A stretch of 64,000 nt of DNA from Owenia fusiformis (GCA_903813345.2 CAIIXF020000010.1:4333169-4397168), one strand, 5' to 3'; numbered from the stretch's first letter, positions 12,343 to 25,714 are shown. Program-made: numbers and translations. Notes: a model not told the origin generated them from the letters alone.

Positions 12343-13703
12343 TGGAGGCGTTCCCTATATCCCTCAGAACTTCGTTCGATTGGGATAATAAAGGATAGTC
12401 TATAGAAGACTTTTACTTTTCCCCCAAACCAAAACAATATTTGACTTCTAACAAACGGCAAATTATCGAAAACAAACAGCGATTTCGGACACTTGCCCCC
12501 TGCTATTGAAAGCCAAGTAATATGTTGTATCAAAGCTTTAGAATATTAATATCAAATATGTTACAATACAATATTTTGACATTATACCAGTACATGTATT
12601 TTGACTAAAAAATTTTCAAACATTTTCCTTGTGTTAAGTATGGTGCAAATACTTCTCAAAGGCTATTAAGATACCTATTCCCCATGGAAATAAATGTAAA
12701 GTCAGGTTTAACTCATGATTTGATTTTATTTAGGTATGTTTAAGGAAATTACTTGATCATTAGATTGATTTTACCAACTTGACCTTTTTGCACCCAGTGA
12801 CCTCATTGACTCATCATTTGACCTAATTTTGAAATATTATTGTGAAGTACATTTGTGAGGATACTCTAGATGCAAAATAAGTTTGATTCTGATGGGGGCA
12901 GAAAAGGGGGTCTGTTGGGACGGTATTCTAGGATTTTTATGTCACCACTAAAAAATGGTGACATATTGTAATGGTCTCCATTTTTTGACGGTCTTGAAAG
13001 GTCTTTTTTCAACTTGCTAAGATATGAGATCTATTGAAAAAGGCCTAAGTTTCACCAACGTATAAAAGTCAATTTAAATCAGGCAACAATGGTCTACACG
13101 ACATGTAATAAATATTATAAGGGACGTTATTATCACAAAACTAAATGTCATTTGTTGGCTTTTTAAAATTAGTCACCATACGTTATGTAAAAAATGATTG
13201 AAAAAATATTAAAATTGAACGGAAGGTGGATAAATTAATCATTTTTCAAATACGCAAATTCGTGTAAACTTTGTTGATTTGTTGAATTTTCTTGCAGAAA
13301 TTACCGCATTCTAACAAATAACCCTACATAATTGTACATTAACAAACATCACTCAATAATACCCGGAATACTATTTCCTTCCAGAATAATACACAATAGA
13401 AACATAAGTTTGAATATTAAAAGAACAAGAACAATTTAATTCGAATACTTTCGCCTCATGTGTTTTTTCCATCTGGTTTCCCCGGTAAATATTTCATTAC
13501 TGTCCCCAGACACGTTTCGTGCAGTGTTTCTCACCCTCTTGTTGACGAGTACCCTTAGAGGTGTCGTCAATATCGTCTCCATCCACGATAAAATCGTAGA
13601 TTGACGATAATCGTCAAGTTTCGAGAAACGGAAAAATCGTAGAAGACAATTGAATTCACGAATCGTAATTGACGATGTTTTCGAGAAACGGGTTCCAGAT
13701 GTA
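12343..13703. other. Non-coding region with a short perfect hairpin
   Basis: No supported exon. At 12938-12965 a perfect hairpin has 9-10 bp arms ATGTCACCA / TGGTGACAT around an A-rich loop. Between 13561 and 13690 the motif (A)TCGTCAA / TTGACGAT recurs several times in both orientations. Confidence 0.55.
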
Positions 13704-14361
13704 GGTATCGATATGGTGAACTGACTTCAACACTTTTTCCAATTATTGAAAACATTCTGTAAAAAACACCATCCTTTATGTAATGTTGACTGATTGGCAA
13801 CAATTTAATGCAAAAATTATTTATACATATATTATATAACTGTTTTTGTTAACATTTTTTGTTTTTGGTGCAATTGTTTTTTGTTCATTTATACCAATTG
13901 AGAATTAAATAAAATGTCTTTCTGAACCTTGTTGGAACAAAATAGCATATACAACGTTTTCTTAGACCTCTCAATATTATAGTTATACAAAGGACATTTT
14001 GGTTGATTTAACAAATAGTAAGCAAAACTTAAAACAAAAACCCCAAAATAAGACAAACCAAACTTTCCTTTGTACAGTTACAATATTGAGAGACCTAAAC
14101 AGGTTGCGTTTATGCCGTTTTGTTCCAATGAGGTTCTGAAAGATGTTTCATTTCATTCCGAACATATGATACCAAAAACAAAAGAAGTGTCTATTTTGTT
14201 TTCTAAAACAATATAGAGAAAAGTATATATATATATATTTCAAATTATAATGTTACCATCCAAAATATGACCATTAAATTGACGATTTGTAAAATTTTCA
14301 GAATGTTTTGATGACTGGTTTAAGAGAAACGTGTGTTCAGAAAGTTCACCATATCGATACC
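13704..14361. repeat. Long imperfect inverted repeat (foldback)
   Basis: The outer ends are the inverted pair GGTATCGATATGGTGAAC / GTTCACCATATCGATACC. Inner arms pair again at about 13910-14010 and 14060-14155 (GTTGGAACAAAA...CTCAATATT against its reverse complement AATATTGAGAGACCT...TTTTGTTCCAA). The whole 658 bp can fold into one long interrupted hairpin. No ORF is present. It is probably a decayed foldback/MITE element, and I see no clear target duplication. Confidence 0.7.
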
Positions 14362-16103
14362 CCTCCTTTCAAAGAATGCATCATTTAGAACAATATATTG
14401 GGAACATTTTCTGAAAACTTCAAAAGATTATGTTCAGATCCTACTTTTAGCTATTTTTCAGTCACATTTTCAGAGGGCTGAAAAAGTTATTTTATTATGT
14501 TTAGGGTCATTCCGACCATGTACATTGTGATCCTGGTCATGTAAATGATATGTGGAACTAGTTTAATTGACTGGCAGTCAAAACAGAACTCTCTTATCTT
14601 GGTTCAAATAATGTTTGAAATCCAGCATGGTTTTGTCATGTCATCGATTTTGAAAATCGTCAATACTCTCTAGATCAATTTATGTAAGAAATATGGGGAA
14701 ATATGTTTTTGCTGTGAAATCAATGGCGCTTCAAATGTTCAAATGAAAAAAAACTATGCCATTGACAAACCTTTTCTATTACATTTTTCGAATCGCTACA
14801 TTTATAGCTATTATAAAATCTAGTTTCGTTGAGATTGAAAATGGTCGTTTTTTCGAAGGTTACACTGGTGTATCCTCCGAAAAAATCTACCTTTTTCGCC
14901 AGGCTAGATAATAAACAGTTTCGAGCATTGATGATTTTAGGTAAACTCTGGATATTTGTAATAATGTAAGACGGCGTGCATTCCGCTAGTTAAGATAGAA
15001 CTACGATGTAAACATAAAACGATGTGACCTAAATATCACTTCGTGACAATCATATTTGGCTTTCGAAAATTGAGTTTGAAGTTTCAGTACGTGGTTGGAG
15101 ATTACCGAAAACGTCAATCACATCAAAATAGGGACTTTAAGTTTCCATATAAAATCGAAACGCCAACCTAAACGTATGACCAATTGCTCACACAAATGCA
15201 TCGCTTAAATATTTTCCGTCCACGTTTAGGTTGTGAAAAACATTGCAAGCTTAAACTCCCGATTATGTGAACGACGTCAAGTATTTTACAGTCCTAGTAT
15301 TCTTATAGTATCACTAGTGAGCAAAGTTGTGTGTGAGAGGCCTTTGTCTCTGTACTGCAGACACTTCTCCCCTTTGTTGTTTCGGTTGCTATAGCAGCCA
15401 TAACTATGGCCAATTAAATTGGAAAAGCTTGAAATTTACAGCATAAGGGTAAAAAGGTTTGGGTTACATCCTCCCCAAATTTCAGTAAGATTGGTGTAAC
15501 ATTAAGAAAGTTAAAATATATTTCATCTTATTTATTGGACACCCTGTAGTTCGCAGTTTATGTTATAAGATGTGACGTATTTTCAAGTGCTTTATTATTT
15601 CTATGATGAAACGTTCAAAATTAGAAGTAGTTTAATGAAATATTTCGTTCGACATTTGCTACTCCAGTGTTTGCTGTTATTGAAGCTTTATTCCAACGGG
15701 TCTTGTTTGGAGTGGATTGATTTACAACTCACTTTGGAATTGGATCACATATGGTGTAAATGGAATAATAAAGCACAGTATTCATGTAGAATTGCAAAAT
15801 GTATTTCAATTGTCAATATCATATAATTTCATACAAATCTCAGTAATGTTTAAATGCGAATCAAGATCGATAAAGTGAGTTCGATGTAGAGTGATGTGTT
15901 AAGAAATGCTTCGAACATTCCCCAAAGTTTTACGTCTTGATCCCAGGATCCGCTCTCTGTCGACATTTAATTTCAAAATTCCTCAGAAAATATTTAGCTG
16001 CCATTCAGATACGTTTATCATGTATCTATATAAGGAAGTACGTTAAGATATACGCTTTTTACAAAAAATGTATACGTGGACGTGTAGAAGTATGGTCCTT
16101 ATA
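14362..16103. other. Non-coding intergenic region
   Basis: No supported exon. Near 15533-15550 the phrase ATTGGACACCCTGTAG resembles a single mariner-type right terminus, but I could not find its left partner. Confidence 0.5.
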
Positions 16104-17185
16104 CGAGGGGTGATCCAAAAGTCTTGGACGCCCCGCTCTAACTTTGCTATTTTTTAATATAATTACATGAAACTTTCAGATTATAAAGATCAACATCTTA
16201 ACAACTTTGTGTATAAGTTTCAACAGAAAATAATATATTTTAGCTTATTTTCTAACTATTATTTAATACCGGGTCCCTGCCACCCGGAACGGTATTTAAA
16301 TATAGCAAATTGCGTCACAACTGTTATAATATGGCAAATACTTTAGGTGCAGGTGCACAACCTAACACCAGCCATGATATGACAGAATTTTTGATTTTCA
16401 ATCTGAGTGTCATCTGACATCATCATCTCCACATATTGAGACCTACTTTTCAACATATTTTCCACGAATTTGAACACATTTTCATACCACTTTACCAATG
16501 AATGGAAGACATTTATGAAACCGCCATTGCTTATGTGATACAAATGCTGCTGGAGTGCTACTCTAAACCTCATCCAATGAGTAAAAAAAAAAAACAGTTC
16601 AACCCTCCTTTCAACTTCAGTCACACAGAGCCATAGATAGACTGACATATTGTGCATATGATAGCTACTCAAGGTCAATAATAGTGAAAATATCTTGTAG
16701 TATTCTTTGTTCCACTTTGATTTCCTTCGTGTTCTGCATTTCAGCAGCCATCTTGCAGCAAAAATGATACCAGAATGAGGGTTGCTTGTCTGATGGCATT
16801 TTCTTAGAATTGGACATGTACGGCCATTGCCATATGTGCCATTATAATTAAAACACAATTAATTGGTTGTCTAGTAACAAAGGAAGTAAACTAACATGGT
16901 TTAACATTCAAAATTCAAAGAAATGTAGTGGCCAAGACTTGCGAAACAAGTGAAATGGCGGTAACATTAAAAGCTGAAAGTTGCCATGTGCGAATACCGT
17001 TCCGGGTGGCAGGGTCCCTGTATTAAAAACTATCTGAAAAACTATATAGAATATATCATTTCTCCATGAAATTAATACACAAAGTAGTTAGGTTGTTGAT
17101 CTTTATTATTGGAAAGTTTAAAGTAATTTTATCAAAAACCAACAAAAATAGAGCAGGGCGTCCAAGACTTTTGGATCACCCCTCG
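16104..17185. mobile_element. Mariner-type element with about 200-bp imperfect inverted arms
   Basis: The termini are a near-perfect inverted pair, CGAGGGGTGATCCAAAAGTC at the left and its complement at the right, each flanked by TA (16102-16103 and 17186-17187). Inverted homology continues for roughly 200 bp and includes a GC-rich block CTGCCACCCGGAACGGTATT (near 16276 and, inverted, 16995). The interior carries only a degenerate minus-strand ORF, so the copy is non-autonomous. Confidence 0.85.
16343..16858 (-). pseudogene. Degenerate ORF, possible mariner transposase remnant
   Basis: This minus-strand open frame of 171 codons lies inside the TIR-flanked element. Its middle part (ALQQHLYHIS ... 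KWYENVFKFVENML ... QYVE) has the spacing of a mariner/Tc1 transposase C-terminus, where a short helix is followed by a tryptophan and a final Gly/Tyr-Val/Phe-Glu motif. No DDE catalytic triad is visible and the remainder does not resemble a protein I know. The resemblance is weak and could be chance. Confidence 0.35.
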
Positions 17186-17355
17186 TATGGCTGATTGGGT
17201 ATAAAGGAATACGGAAAATAATTGTAATTAAGTCCCTGGAAAGTGCATTTAGAGCGGGACGGTAATCCCCGGGGGTTGGAATAATACACCCTCACGTACA
17301 GGTTCCCTTAAAAACTTAACCTTCCTATTATGTTCGTCTCAGTAGTACATGTAGT

Positions 17356-19839
17356 CTAACTGTTTATAATGTCTGTAGGTGAAACGTATTCATCTCTACT
17401 TGCTGGAATTATTGCTTCCGTGAATACAATCACTAGCAGATCTTCGGGCGTTTCCGTCTCGGGATATTCGTTCGCAGCCCATGTCAAATAAACCTTAAAT
17501 TCATTCCAGTCGACCTTCCCGTCAACATCCATATCCAAAGCCTTTAGAGCTTGTTTAGTCTCCTTGGTGCGATACGAGGCAAAGTACTGAGCCATAAAGC
17601 CGTGGTAGAACGAATCGAATGCCAGCATATCGTCTCTTTCATTTTCCTCTCGTGCATCCAGTTCATCCCAAATTTTACGAATTTCTCCAATTAGGTATTT
17701 GACGTGCGGTTCCTTTTGCCCAACAGCCGTTATTCTGTCACGCATGTCTGCGGTGAGGGAGCCACCAGCTCGATCGAACAGGACAGCCAGTCCAAAACTA
17801 CTCATATACTCCACTCTCCTAAAATGGAAACAAGTGTTTTGTTCATACATACATGTACTGTAGTTTTGAGCAACAAATAGCAAAAATGAAGACCTTGAAA
17901 TGAATGTGATTTATGTACACCATGTATACAGATGTATTGCACCTACTTTGACATGATCATGATAATATGAACTAAGTTTTACATTTGAGACATTTTCCAG
18001 TACTGCATATCCACTTCTGAATGTTTCAAATGAAAGAGATTTCAGAATTACCTGTTTGATCGCAGGTCTTCTAAGATAATCTCCTTCATACGGGTAGCAA
18101 TCTCAAGATTGAATTGAGAATCTTCACCAAATAAGTTAATTAACCTCTGTTTTATCATCTCAGCAGATGCCATTGTTGTGATACGAACGGGTGCCTTTAC
18201 ACCAAAGAAATCAGCCAAATGAAATTGATCTTTCGTCAGATTGAAGACATAATCAAGAGCTCTGGTGCCAAATATGGGCTGCCTCTTATGGGGGAGTTTC
18301 CCCGTGGTGATCTTTGTCACTTCTATGGCAGATCTACGCAGACTCTGACAGTTGTATGCCTTCAACACCTTCTCGTTGCCTAGGCGGATCATGTTCATAA
18401 GAGTGACACAAGACGACGCTTGACCCATGGCCGCTCCTTCTCCACACATGCTTGCCCAGATACCATCAGCTCCGTCCATCAAGCACTAAAGTAATATAAT
18501 GATACTTTTAAAGATATCAAACTAGTTATTGAAAAAGTAAACTCAGCCAAGTGGTTACCGAACCCATGGGCCCTCGATGTCGGGCAATCGTCCCATTCTT
18601 TATAATATTCTTTATATTGTTTATAATATACTAGGGAGGTTTCAGGTCGATTCCAATGTGACATGTGTGTCTGGGGATGTGTGAGATCGAGTGAACTGTA
18701 AACTTCCCCAATGTATGCATAGCAGATAAGTTAAAGAATTAAGGTATGGTAAAGTTGTCCACATATGCATAGTTTAAAACCCTACCTGTAGAGCTGTTGC
18801 GTCACAATAGCCATATTTCTCATGCACATGTACAAGCAAATGCCCATTAAAGTTGTTAGCATCCATAATCTTCCGGATGAGCCTCGCCCAATGTCCGCAT
18901 TCCTCTGGTAAAGACTTCCCGGGCTCTTCATATGCAAAGCCAAATGGACGTCTGTCACAGGGCATCTTCGAGATAGATTGGACAAACTTACACACACGTT
19001 CAGGATGCGTTTCCATTACTGCCTCTATATCTCGGATGTTAATCAAAACTTTGGCATTTGGGTGCAGATTGTCGTAGCACCATCTTATCCACTTTTTGGT
19101 GAGCTTGCACATCTCTTTCATGGAAAAACGATCGAAATCATACGTGGCGTCACCAAGATCTACCTCGAAAAATACGTTACGTACGCCTGCTTCCTTTATT
19201 TTTCGCAGTCCAACTGGCACAGTTTCAGTTTCGGGAGTGCGATCTGGTTTGGCACCTAATAATTAGATCATGTGAAAACTAAGGGGCGGTGAATAAAAAA
19301 CATGTAAGTCATTTATAACGTGAGAGATTACAGTGAAAACGCTTATACACATTCATTACAGTCACAATAACATTGAAAATATAAGATCGACGGCACGAAA
19401 CGTGTTCACTGTCAGTTTCAATTACATTTTTGCCTTTGCCTCATGTATGACAAATTGCCTTAGGTATGACAAATGAGAGAAAGTAACAAACGTGATGGAA
19501 AGGACTCAAATTGTTATTTACCTTCAGTCACCTCAGAGAAAGCCCATAAATACTCGGGATCTTCGCCTTCATCAATCAGCAGTTTCATCCATTCATCATC
19601 CACTCGCGTCATGTGCGAAAACGAGGCTATGATGGTATGTTTGAAACCACATTTCTTTACTTCATTCAAGATGGCGCGTTTCTTTCAATCGAATGGCCTC
19701 TAAGTTGCCCAACAGTACTCTCTCGCATAGAGTTGTCCAGAACGAAGATATCCAAATCTTTTAATTTGTCATACTTTTTCATGTCGTTCCCCAAGGCGTT
19801 GTGGTACTCATCGATGTAATGCTGGAATTTCTTCATCAT
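17356..19839 (-). CDS. HMG-CoA-lyase-like TIM-barrel protein with C-terminal EF hand, 4 exons (1-bp frameshift)
   Basis: Exons are 19839-19522, 19255-18786, 18485-18052 and 17818-17356, all GT-AG. With one missing base in exon 1 they give 1686 nt and 561 residues. The N-terminal 380 residues look like the DRE-TIM/HMGL-like barrel. LDNSMRES at about 34-41 stands where the family has D-x-T-L-R-D. The metal-ligand motif HVH is at 249-251 (LLVHVHEKYGYCDATALQ), followed by a Gly-rich segment GADGIWASMCGEG. The C-terminal part ends in a canonical EF loop at 503-514 (DMDVDGKVDWNE). This suggests a Ca2+-regulated or Ca2+-associated acyl lyase/synthase-like enzyme. Substrate is unknown and activity uncertain because the DRE motif is altered. 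The frameshift sits in an A-run at about 19677-19690 and may be a sequencing error, since all splice sites and the other frames are intact. Confidence 0.82.
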
Positions 19840-20139
19840 GGTTCTTCAAATGTGAGCTGCAAAAATACATGCAATTGATTTAATTAAAGGCAGGATCATA
19901 TCTAACGAACAAGATTTCCAAAAGTTGTATTTCAATTTTAGAAAATTATCAACTTACTAGTATGTGCCATCCCTATCCATATATTTTCTAAAATTAAGTC
20001 ATTATTTTATATTCCAGAAAACTGTAGATTTTTATCAATATTTAATTTTCAGTAAACAATGATGGGACAAAAAAAGCTTGCCAATCGCCAAAGAAGGCAT
20101 TTCAGGCTAAGCTCAAAGTTAATATAACTAGCAATCTAC

Positions 20140-20411
20140 CCGTTGGAATGACCATGACCTTGACTTGGTCACCTAATTATGGGTCGCCAAGGATCACATC
20201 GCCCTACAATTGCGTTAAAACGGCAAATACCAAGATAATGACCTTATACCTTAGAATAAACTTGACTCATAAAGTTGATCTTGACCTCAGGTCACCTAAT
20301 CATTGGTCATCAAGGTTTACAGCACAAACCAAGGGTCTTAAAAAGCCAAATACCTAGATGTTGACCTTTGACCTTGGAATAACCTTGACCTCTAACCTTC
20401 GTAGAATGCCC
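20140..20411. repeat. Degenerate TGACCTTGACC-type repeat
   Basis: Two to three imperfect copies of a 110-130 bp unit built from TGACCTTGAC, GGTCACCTAAT and (A/C)CAAGGAT/TTCACA. Units start near 20150, 20275 and 20360. Dispersed repeats of this type are frequent in marine invertebrate genomes. No coding capacity. Confidence 0.6.
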
Positions 20412-23394
20412 ACCGATCCACTTGATATGTTGACCAAGTATGGTTGGCCAAGATCAAACGGTTTAGGAAGAGGCAGGCAGGCATTTTTTCCAATGTTTTG
20501 GTTTGTAAATGGATCCATTTTGGTTTGTATATGGAACATTTTGGTTTAACGGTTTTGGCTGACTTGTTAAAATTTACTAGCTGGTCTTCATTATTATACG
20601 ATTTGGTTTGTAACAATGATAATTGTGATAATTTGTGATAATTGTAAAGTGGATTATTCTGCTTATATCTCTCAAGTGACGTTTGAAAAATACCTTGTGT
20701 CTCTGAGATCATCCGAGATCAAATCAGGTTCATAAAAATCTAAATGTAGCGACGGTTATGTCCGCCATGTGTGACAACAGTATCTGTCTTTACCGTTGTC
20801 AGGCTATTCCGGTGTGACATGAAGAGTTTGCGTGTCAGTAATTGTAAGTGTAAAATTTTGAACATGATTTTCCTGATAACTATTGATTGAATGACCAGCA
20901 AAAAATATTTTTTCTCACCTTCCGATTATGAAGTCTGCAACTTTTTTTCCTCTGAGAAACGCTAGCGCTCCAAATTCGAATGAATGATTTCGTTTAAACA
21001 GTTCCTTAAGTAGAAAGCATTTTTGCATTTCAATGGCCTTGCCCACGCCGCCCACTCTTTTAGAAATACGTACGTGGGTTTGGCAACATATTGACTATTG
21101 ATTATAATGATAAAATAGTGTATAAATCTGTTTTACACTGAAATACATATTACATATTTTCACAAAGATTTTCATACAATTTTTATTGATGTTACTCTAT
21201 TGTGCTAGTTGACAACAAATACATGTTGGCCATAATTTAAGCGCAAATAACCGTTGTTTGGTATGATAGCTAGCTTTAGTTTATACTGTTTACGTAACAT
21301 TGCTTTTTGTGACTGTAGCTTTATATTCATTTATATTTCTTTGTTAGACTCCAGTCTTGCTTTTGGCTGTTTTCTTTATTCTTTCTTTCTTTCCTCCTGC
21401 TAAATCTGTCTATTCACTTTTTGGGTAAACCCAACTGAGAGCAGTATGGAGGACCATATGGGGTAGCATAAAATGGTACTGTACACCTATATTGTACAAC
21501 ATTGTATTGTATTGCATCGTATTGTATTACATTATATTGTGTTTTTATGCTGAATTATGAGAGTTAATATACAATTACAAGTACGGTACGCCTACATGAT
21601 GGATATCCCTTTTTCTCAGAATGACGTTGCCCCATTTTAAGAAAGTAAGTTATATTGTTAAAAAGTTCAGCTTGACTTTGACATACCTAAACCTGATAAT
21701 AACAAACTGAGTCAATATATCATACTGTCTCGTCTTCATTTCAAAGTCTAATTGTCGGTGCTTAATAATTGTTAATTACGCAAGTGTGTTTTTCAGATTC
21801 TGTTTGATTTTTCAAATATGAGCCAAGCCAATTCAACAAAATTGTGTGTATCTCAAAACGTATTGAGACCCATTTTGGGAAAAACTAGCATAATTTAAGC
21901 ATTTGTCATTCTAATATAAAAGTGATTCATTTGTAGCATTTATCTTTTTAATACCTGAGAAACAATACAAAACGTCGATACACTGATTACATAATTTTTG
22001 GGCATTGATAATAACCTCAAACTCATGGCCTAGTAACCTAAAATCATATATTTAAAATCATTTTGTATTATTTTCCGTTGCATTGTGTACTCCAAATTGT
22101 GAAAATTGTAATTTTATTTTTCAGTAATTTTTGACCTCTGTTAATGGCAGGCATAATTCAGCCTAAAAGCCGGAAGTATATTAAACGGTTATAATAACAA
22201 TTATTCGGGAACATGTGTAGGTATGTCAATGTTAGGTCAAATATCGCTGCGCTATAGTGTGCTACCAGCTCCTTTATTAGACGTCCTAGAGATTTCATAC
22301 CATGGACTACAAGCGGTTTAACCTGAGAAATAACAAATCTAGAGGTGCATACCAATGACATTTCGTCCAATTATTTCCACATTGTTACAATTGCATTTTC
22401 GCTGATATTAAGAAATCAGAGGTTGAAGTTTAGGTCTTCATAACTTTTGAGTAGTAATTTTTAAAAACTCATTTTTTTCGTACAGGTAATCATGTTCTCA
22501 GTTTTAAAATACCTAACTGAGTTGAAAGACTTGTTTATTCAAGCCGGTGTTTTTTCATGTCCCAAGGTAATGTTTGAATTTGAAATTATCAAGATTAAAA
22601 ATGCGGTATAAGTAACTGGGTTTGGTAATTACGATGACTGAACAGTGGGAATCAATTAGCACGCGAATACCGAATATTATTTTTATGTTTTCATTTTGTG
22701 GGAGAGTCTCTGTTTGTCTAAAGTAGACAATGAACTTCCAGGAATCCCGTTACGGTCGAACCATAGACAGAGCCACGACTATCATATATCTTAGGTAGGT
22801 AAGATGACATTGAAATGTTCATAGAACTCAAGATTGTTTATTTAGTTCAGAGAGATTAACACTCTTCTCCCATACTCCCACACATACAATGACAAAGACT
22901 TATTGTATAAGCACCAACACAAGTTTTTGATGTTTTTGTGGAATAATATCATTTAGGGATTGGCTTGTGAAAGTTTATATACACACTTTTAATTTGCACA
23001 ATTTTTGACAAAATTTTATTACATACATTTTGATTAGAAACATTGTGTAATGCATGGATTGCCCATCTTTTTATACTAATCTGTGCAAATGCGATATTTT
23101 TGGAATCTAAAAAGGCAGCATCTGTATTCCACAAGTGCTGGAATACTAAAATGGGTTGGAGTCAACGTTATAATGCTACATATTTTCTACAGTACTTCAA
23201 AATATGCGACAAAAACGTGTGCGGGATACTAATTTTTCTTCTTTTCTTTTTACAGTTGTGAACTAGTCTTTTTTATGTAGATATTGTATAGATAAACATT
23301 ATATACATAATGTATTTTATCGGGAGATTGTGGAGTCTAGCCTTTAATAGAGTTTTGGTTATTTGAATTTCCCGCTGGAACTTGAACACATGCC

Positions 23395-23545
23395 AGGAGC
23401 CAATCAATGAGTGGCACACGACGATCAGCCAATCAGAACGCAGTGTGGGTTTTGAAAGACAAGATAGCGCCCATCCTGCTCGAAGACAAATTATTGAATT
23501 ATCTCCTCAAGTTTTTTACACTTTTGTGACGAATAAAGTGTAGGT
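23395..23545 (+). promoter_or_regulatory. Possible promoter and untranslated first exon
   Basis: Two CCAAT boxes (GCCAATCAATGAG near 23399 and AGCCAATCAGAACG near 23426) precede a stretch ending in GTGTAG/GTAAGC near 23542, which would be a consensus splice donor. This is the layout of a non-coding first exon on the plus strand. I found no downstream exon that joins to it, so the assignment is speculative. Confidence 0.25.
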
Positions 23546-23967
23546 AAGCATGCAATTTTGTTTCGTCCCTCCACCGTCCCCTATCAACCACCGTTTTTTC
23601 TGTTTGGGGCTTTTTATATGCCCCAATAATTAATAACATTGTTAACCACTACAGTGATTAATTTACAGGTCAAGAAAGTGTAAGTATATTGCTTTGGAAT
23701 AAACCAAAGGATATAAGGTTAGACTCCCATTTCCCATAAACTTTTTCTAATTGTGGTTACAGTTATTAATTACGTAGCAATGTCTATAAGATAAAGGTTA
23801 TTTAATGAGAGGGATGGAATATGAAATTTTATTTCGACGGAAAATATGATATTGACCAAGGAAAATATATTGACCGAGGGCGACAGCCCGAGGTCAAAAT
23901 GATATTTTCCGAGGCCAATATCATATATTCTCGAGAAAAAGTCACACTCCAACACGACCATCAGTAA

Positions 23968-24457
23968 CACCCCAGTCACATTTCCTACGGCGACCTTGCG
24001 GTCTATCATTTCTGCGGCCAGTAACATTTCTACACTCGCCGTGGAATTTCTGCGCTCTCATACTTTTGCAGTCACATTTCCCATGGCAGCCGCACGGTGA
24101 ATTTTAAATTTCTGTTGATAAATAATACTTTTTTCATTTTATTTACATCGGGACAACTTATAAATGTTATTCATAGTGCTAGGATGTAATATCAAATGAA
24201 AAGTGATCGTGAAACATTGACAAATAATGATTCAATCTTGTCGAGCCAGTTGATTTCTACGGCGACCTCAGAAATGAACAAAAATTATAACTCCGAGTTA
24301 TAATTTCTACGCCTTCCCTGCGGCCTGTAAAAATCTGCATACGCCGTACGGAGGCCGCAAGGCGAGCGTAGTTTTTCTACGCTCGCCGCAGAAATTCACC
24401 GATTTAATTGATCTCCGGTCGACTAGCGGCCGCCGTGCGACAAATGTGACTGGGGTG
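23968..24457. mobile_element. Harbinger-like MITE, 490 bp
   Basis: The termini are CACCCCAGTCACATTT and its reverse complement, each flanked by TAA (23965-23967 and 24458-24460). A 3-bp TWA target duplication is typical of PIF/Harbinger elements. The interior is GC-rich and internally palindromic, with repeated blocks such as TTTCTGCGGC and CTACGCTCGCC. No ORF. Confidence 0.75.
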
Positions 24458-24715
24458 TAACCTATTCATTCCATAATATTTTCTGAATCTTGTGTATGTC
24501 GTCAACCAAAGAAAGTGACACAATTTAATTTATCAAATGGCATTTCCAACTTTTATTAAGAAGTTTCGAAAAACAATAATTTATAATATCAAAATAGATC
24601 ATAATATGCCATAATAATGTCCTCATTATACATACAGTAATCATCCTGGCAAGTTTCGTCCTTTGTCTCTATATATAGCTATTATTTGTTTAACCAGATC
24701 GAAAATAAGAGGGTG

Positions 24716-24721
24716 GCCAAA
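24716..24721. repeat. 6-bp target-site duplication, left
   Basis: GCCAAA directly precedes the AGTAGATAG terminus and is repeated exactly at 29177-29182 after the right terminus. Six base pairs is the duplication made by Polinton/Maverick integrases. Confidence 0.9.
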
Positions 24722-24980
24722 AGTAGATAGAAAACTGGGTGCATCAGAACGCCACGGGCCGCCACGGGCCGCCACGGGCCCGGGGCTTTCAAAATCTCTG
24801 AAGATGAGCAGGAGATATTGATGAGCAGGAGATAAATTAATTGAATGGGGATTAGGAGATAAATTAATTGGATGGGGCTTTCATCTTAAATGTGTAAAAA
24901 TGTTAGATAAGATGCGCATGACATCATTGTTATCTTAAATGGGTGAGAGATAAGATGCGCATGACATCATTGTTATCTTA
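24722..24980 (+). repeat. Left terminal inverted repeat of the Polinton-like element
   Basis: It pairs with 28928-29176 almost base for base. The left copy has one extra 10-bp GCCACGGGCC unit (three instead of two), which accounts for the 259 versus 249 bp difference. Inside it are two direct copies of GATGCGCATGACATCATTGT and repeated GAGATAAATTAATTG blocks. Confidence 0.92.
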
Positions 24981-25714
24981 AATGGGTGAGAAATGTATTT
25001 CTTGGACTGAATAGTAAAGTACAAAATAAATCCCTTTAATATTATTTTAAATTTGGTATAATCCATTAACAGTGTTTACAATTCTACTTTCAATATTAAC
25101 CCAACATTGAAAAGAATCAATAATCCTACTGAGCTGGTCAAACAAATACTGTTCGCATAAAAGGAAAGAGAACTGGATTTTGGATTAAATATGTGTACAG
25201 ATGAAAAGGTTTATTTATTTAAGTCATATATTGAATTGACCGTTGAAAAGGTTTATTTATTTAAGTCCTATATTGAATTGACCATTTGATCTTACTATAC
25301 TTGATTTCAACAATAATGGTTTTTTAATGTAATAATTGAATGTTGACATTTAATTGTGTCATCACAATGTTAATCCTTCATATTCTAGAACATCTTTTGT
25401 TTACAGTGTTAATCCCCTTTTTCAAAAACAGATTATAGCGATGAGTCATTATTCTGGAAGGTTCCAGAAGTTTGACAGAAAAATCTATTGAATGTATCTT
25501 AAGAATATAAATAATCTTTCAACTTTCTAATCTGGAATGGTCAATAACAACAAGAACTACATTAATTCACGACATCAGTTTCTAAGAATATCACGACATC
25601 AGATGTTGATAAGAAGTTGATATTGATGCCATTTGACAATATATATTGAGTGAAATATTCAAATCTTCATCATTTCAATCCTCATACTTGATATATACAC
25701 ATCAACTAAAAACC

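Larger units (their letters stand above)
19840..23967. other. Non-coding intergenic region
   Basis: About 4.1 kb with no supported exon beyond the items listed separately. Holds a GTATT-rich low-complexity run near 21490-21545 and otherwise AT-rich unique sequence. The 5' UTR and promoter of the minus-strand HMGL-like gene should lie at its left end. Confidence 0.5.

Noticed and set aside
12279-12533. Minus-strand ORF with a (VRPS)n-like tract
   Set aside because: The tract is the translated GGAC microsatellite.
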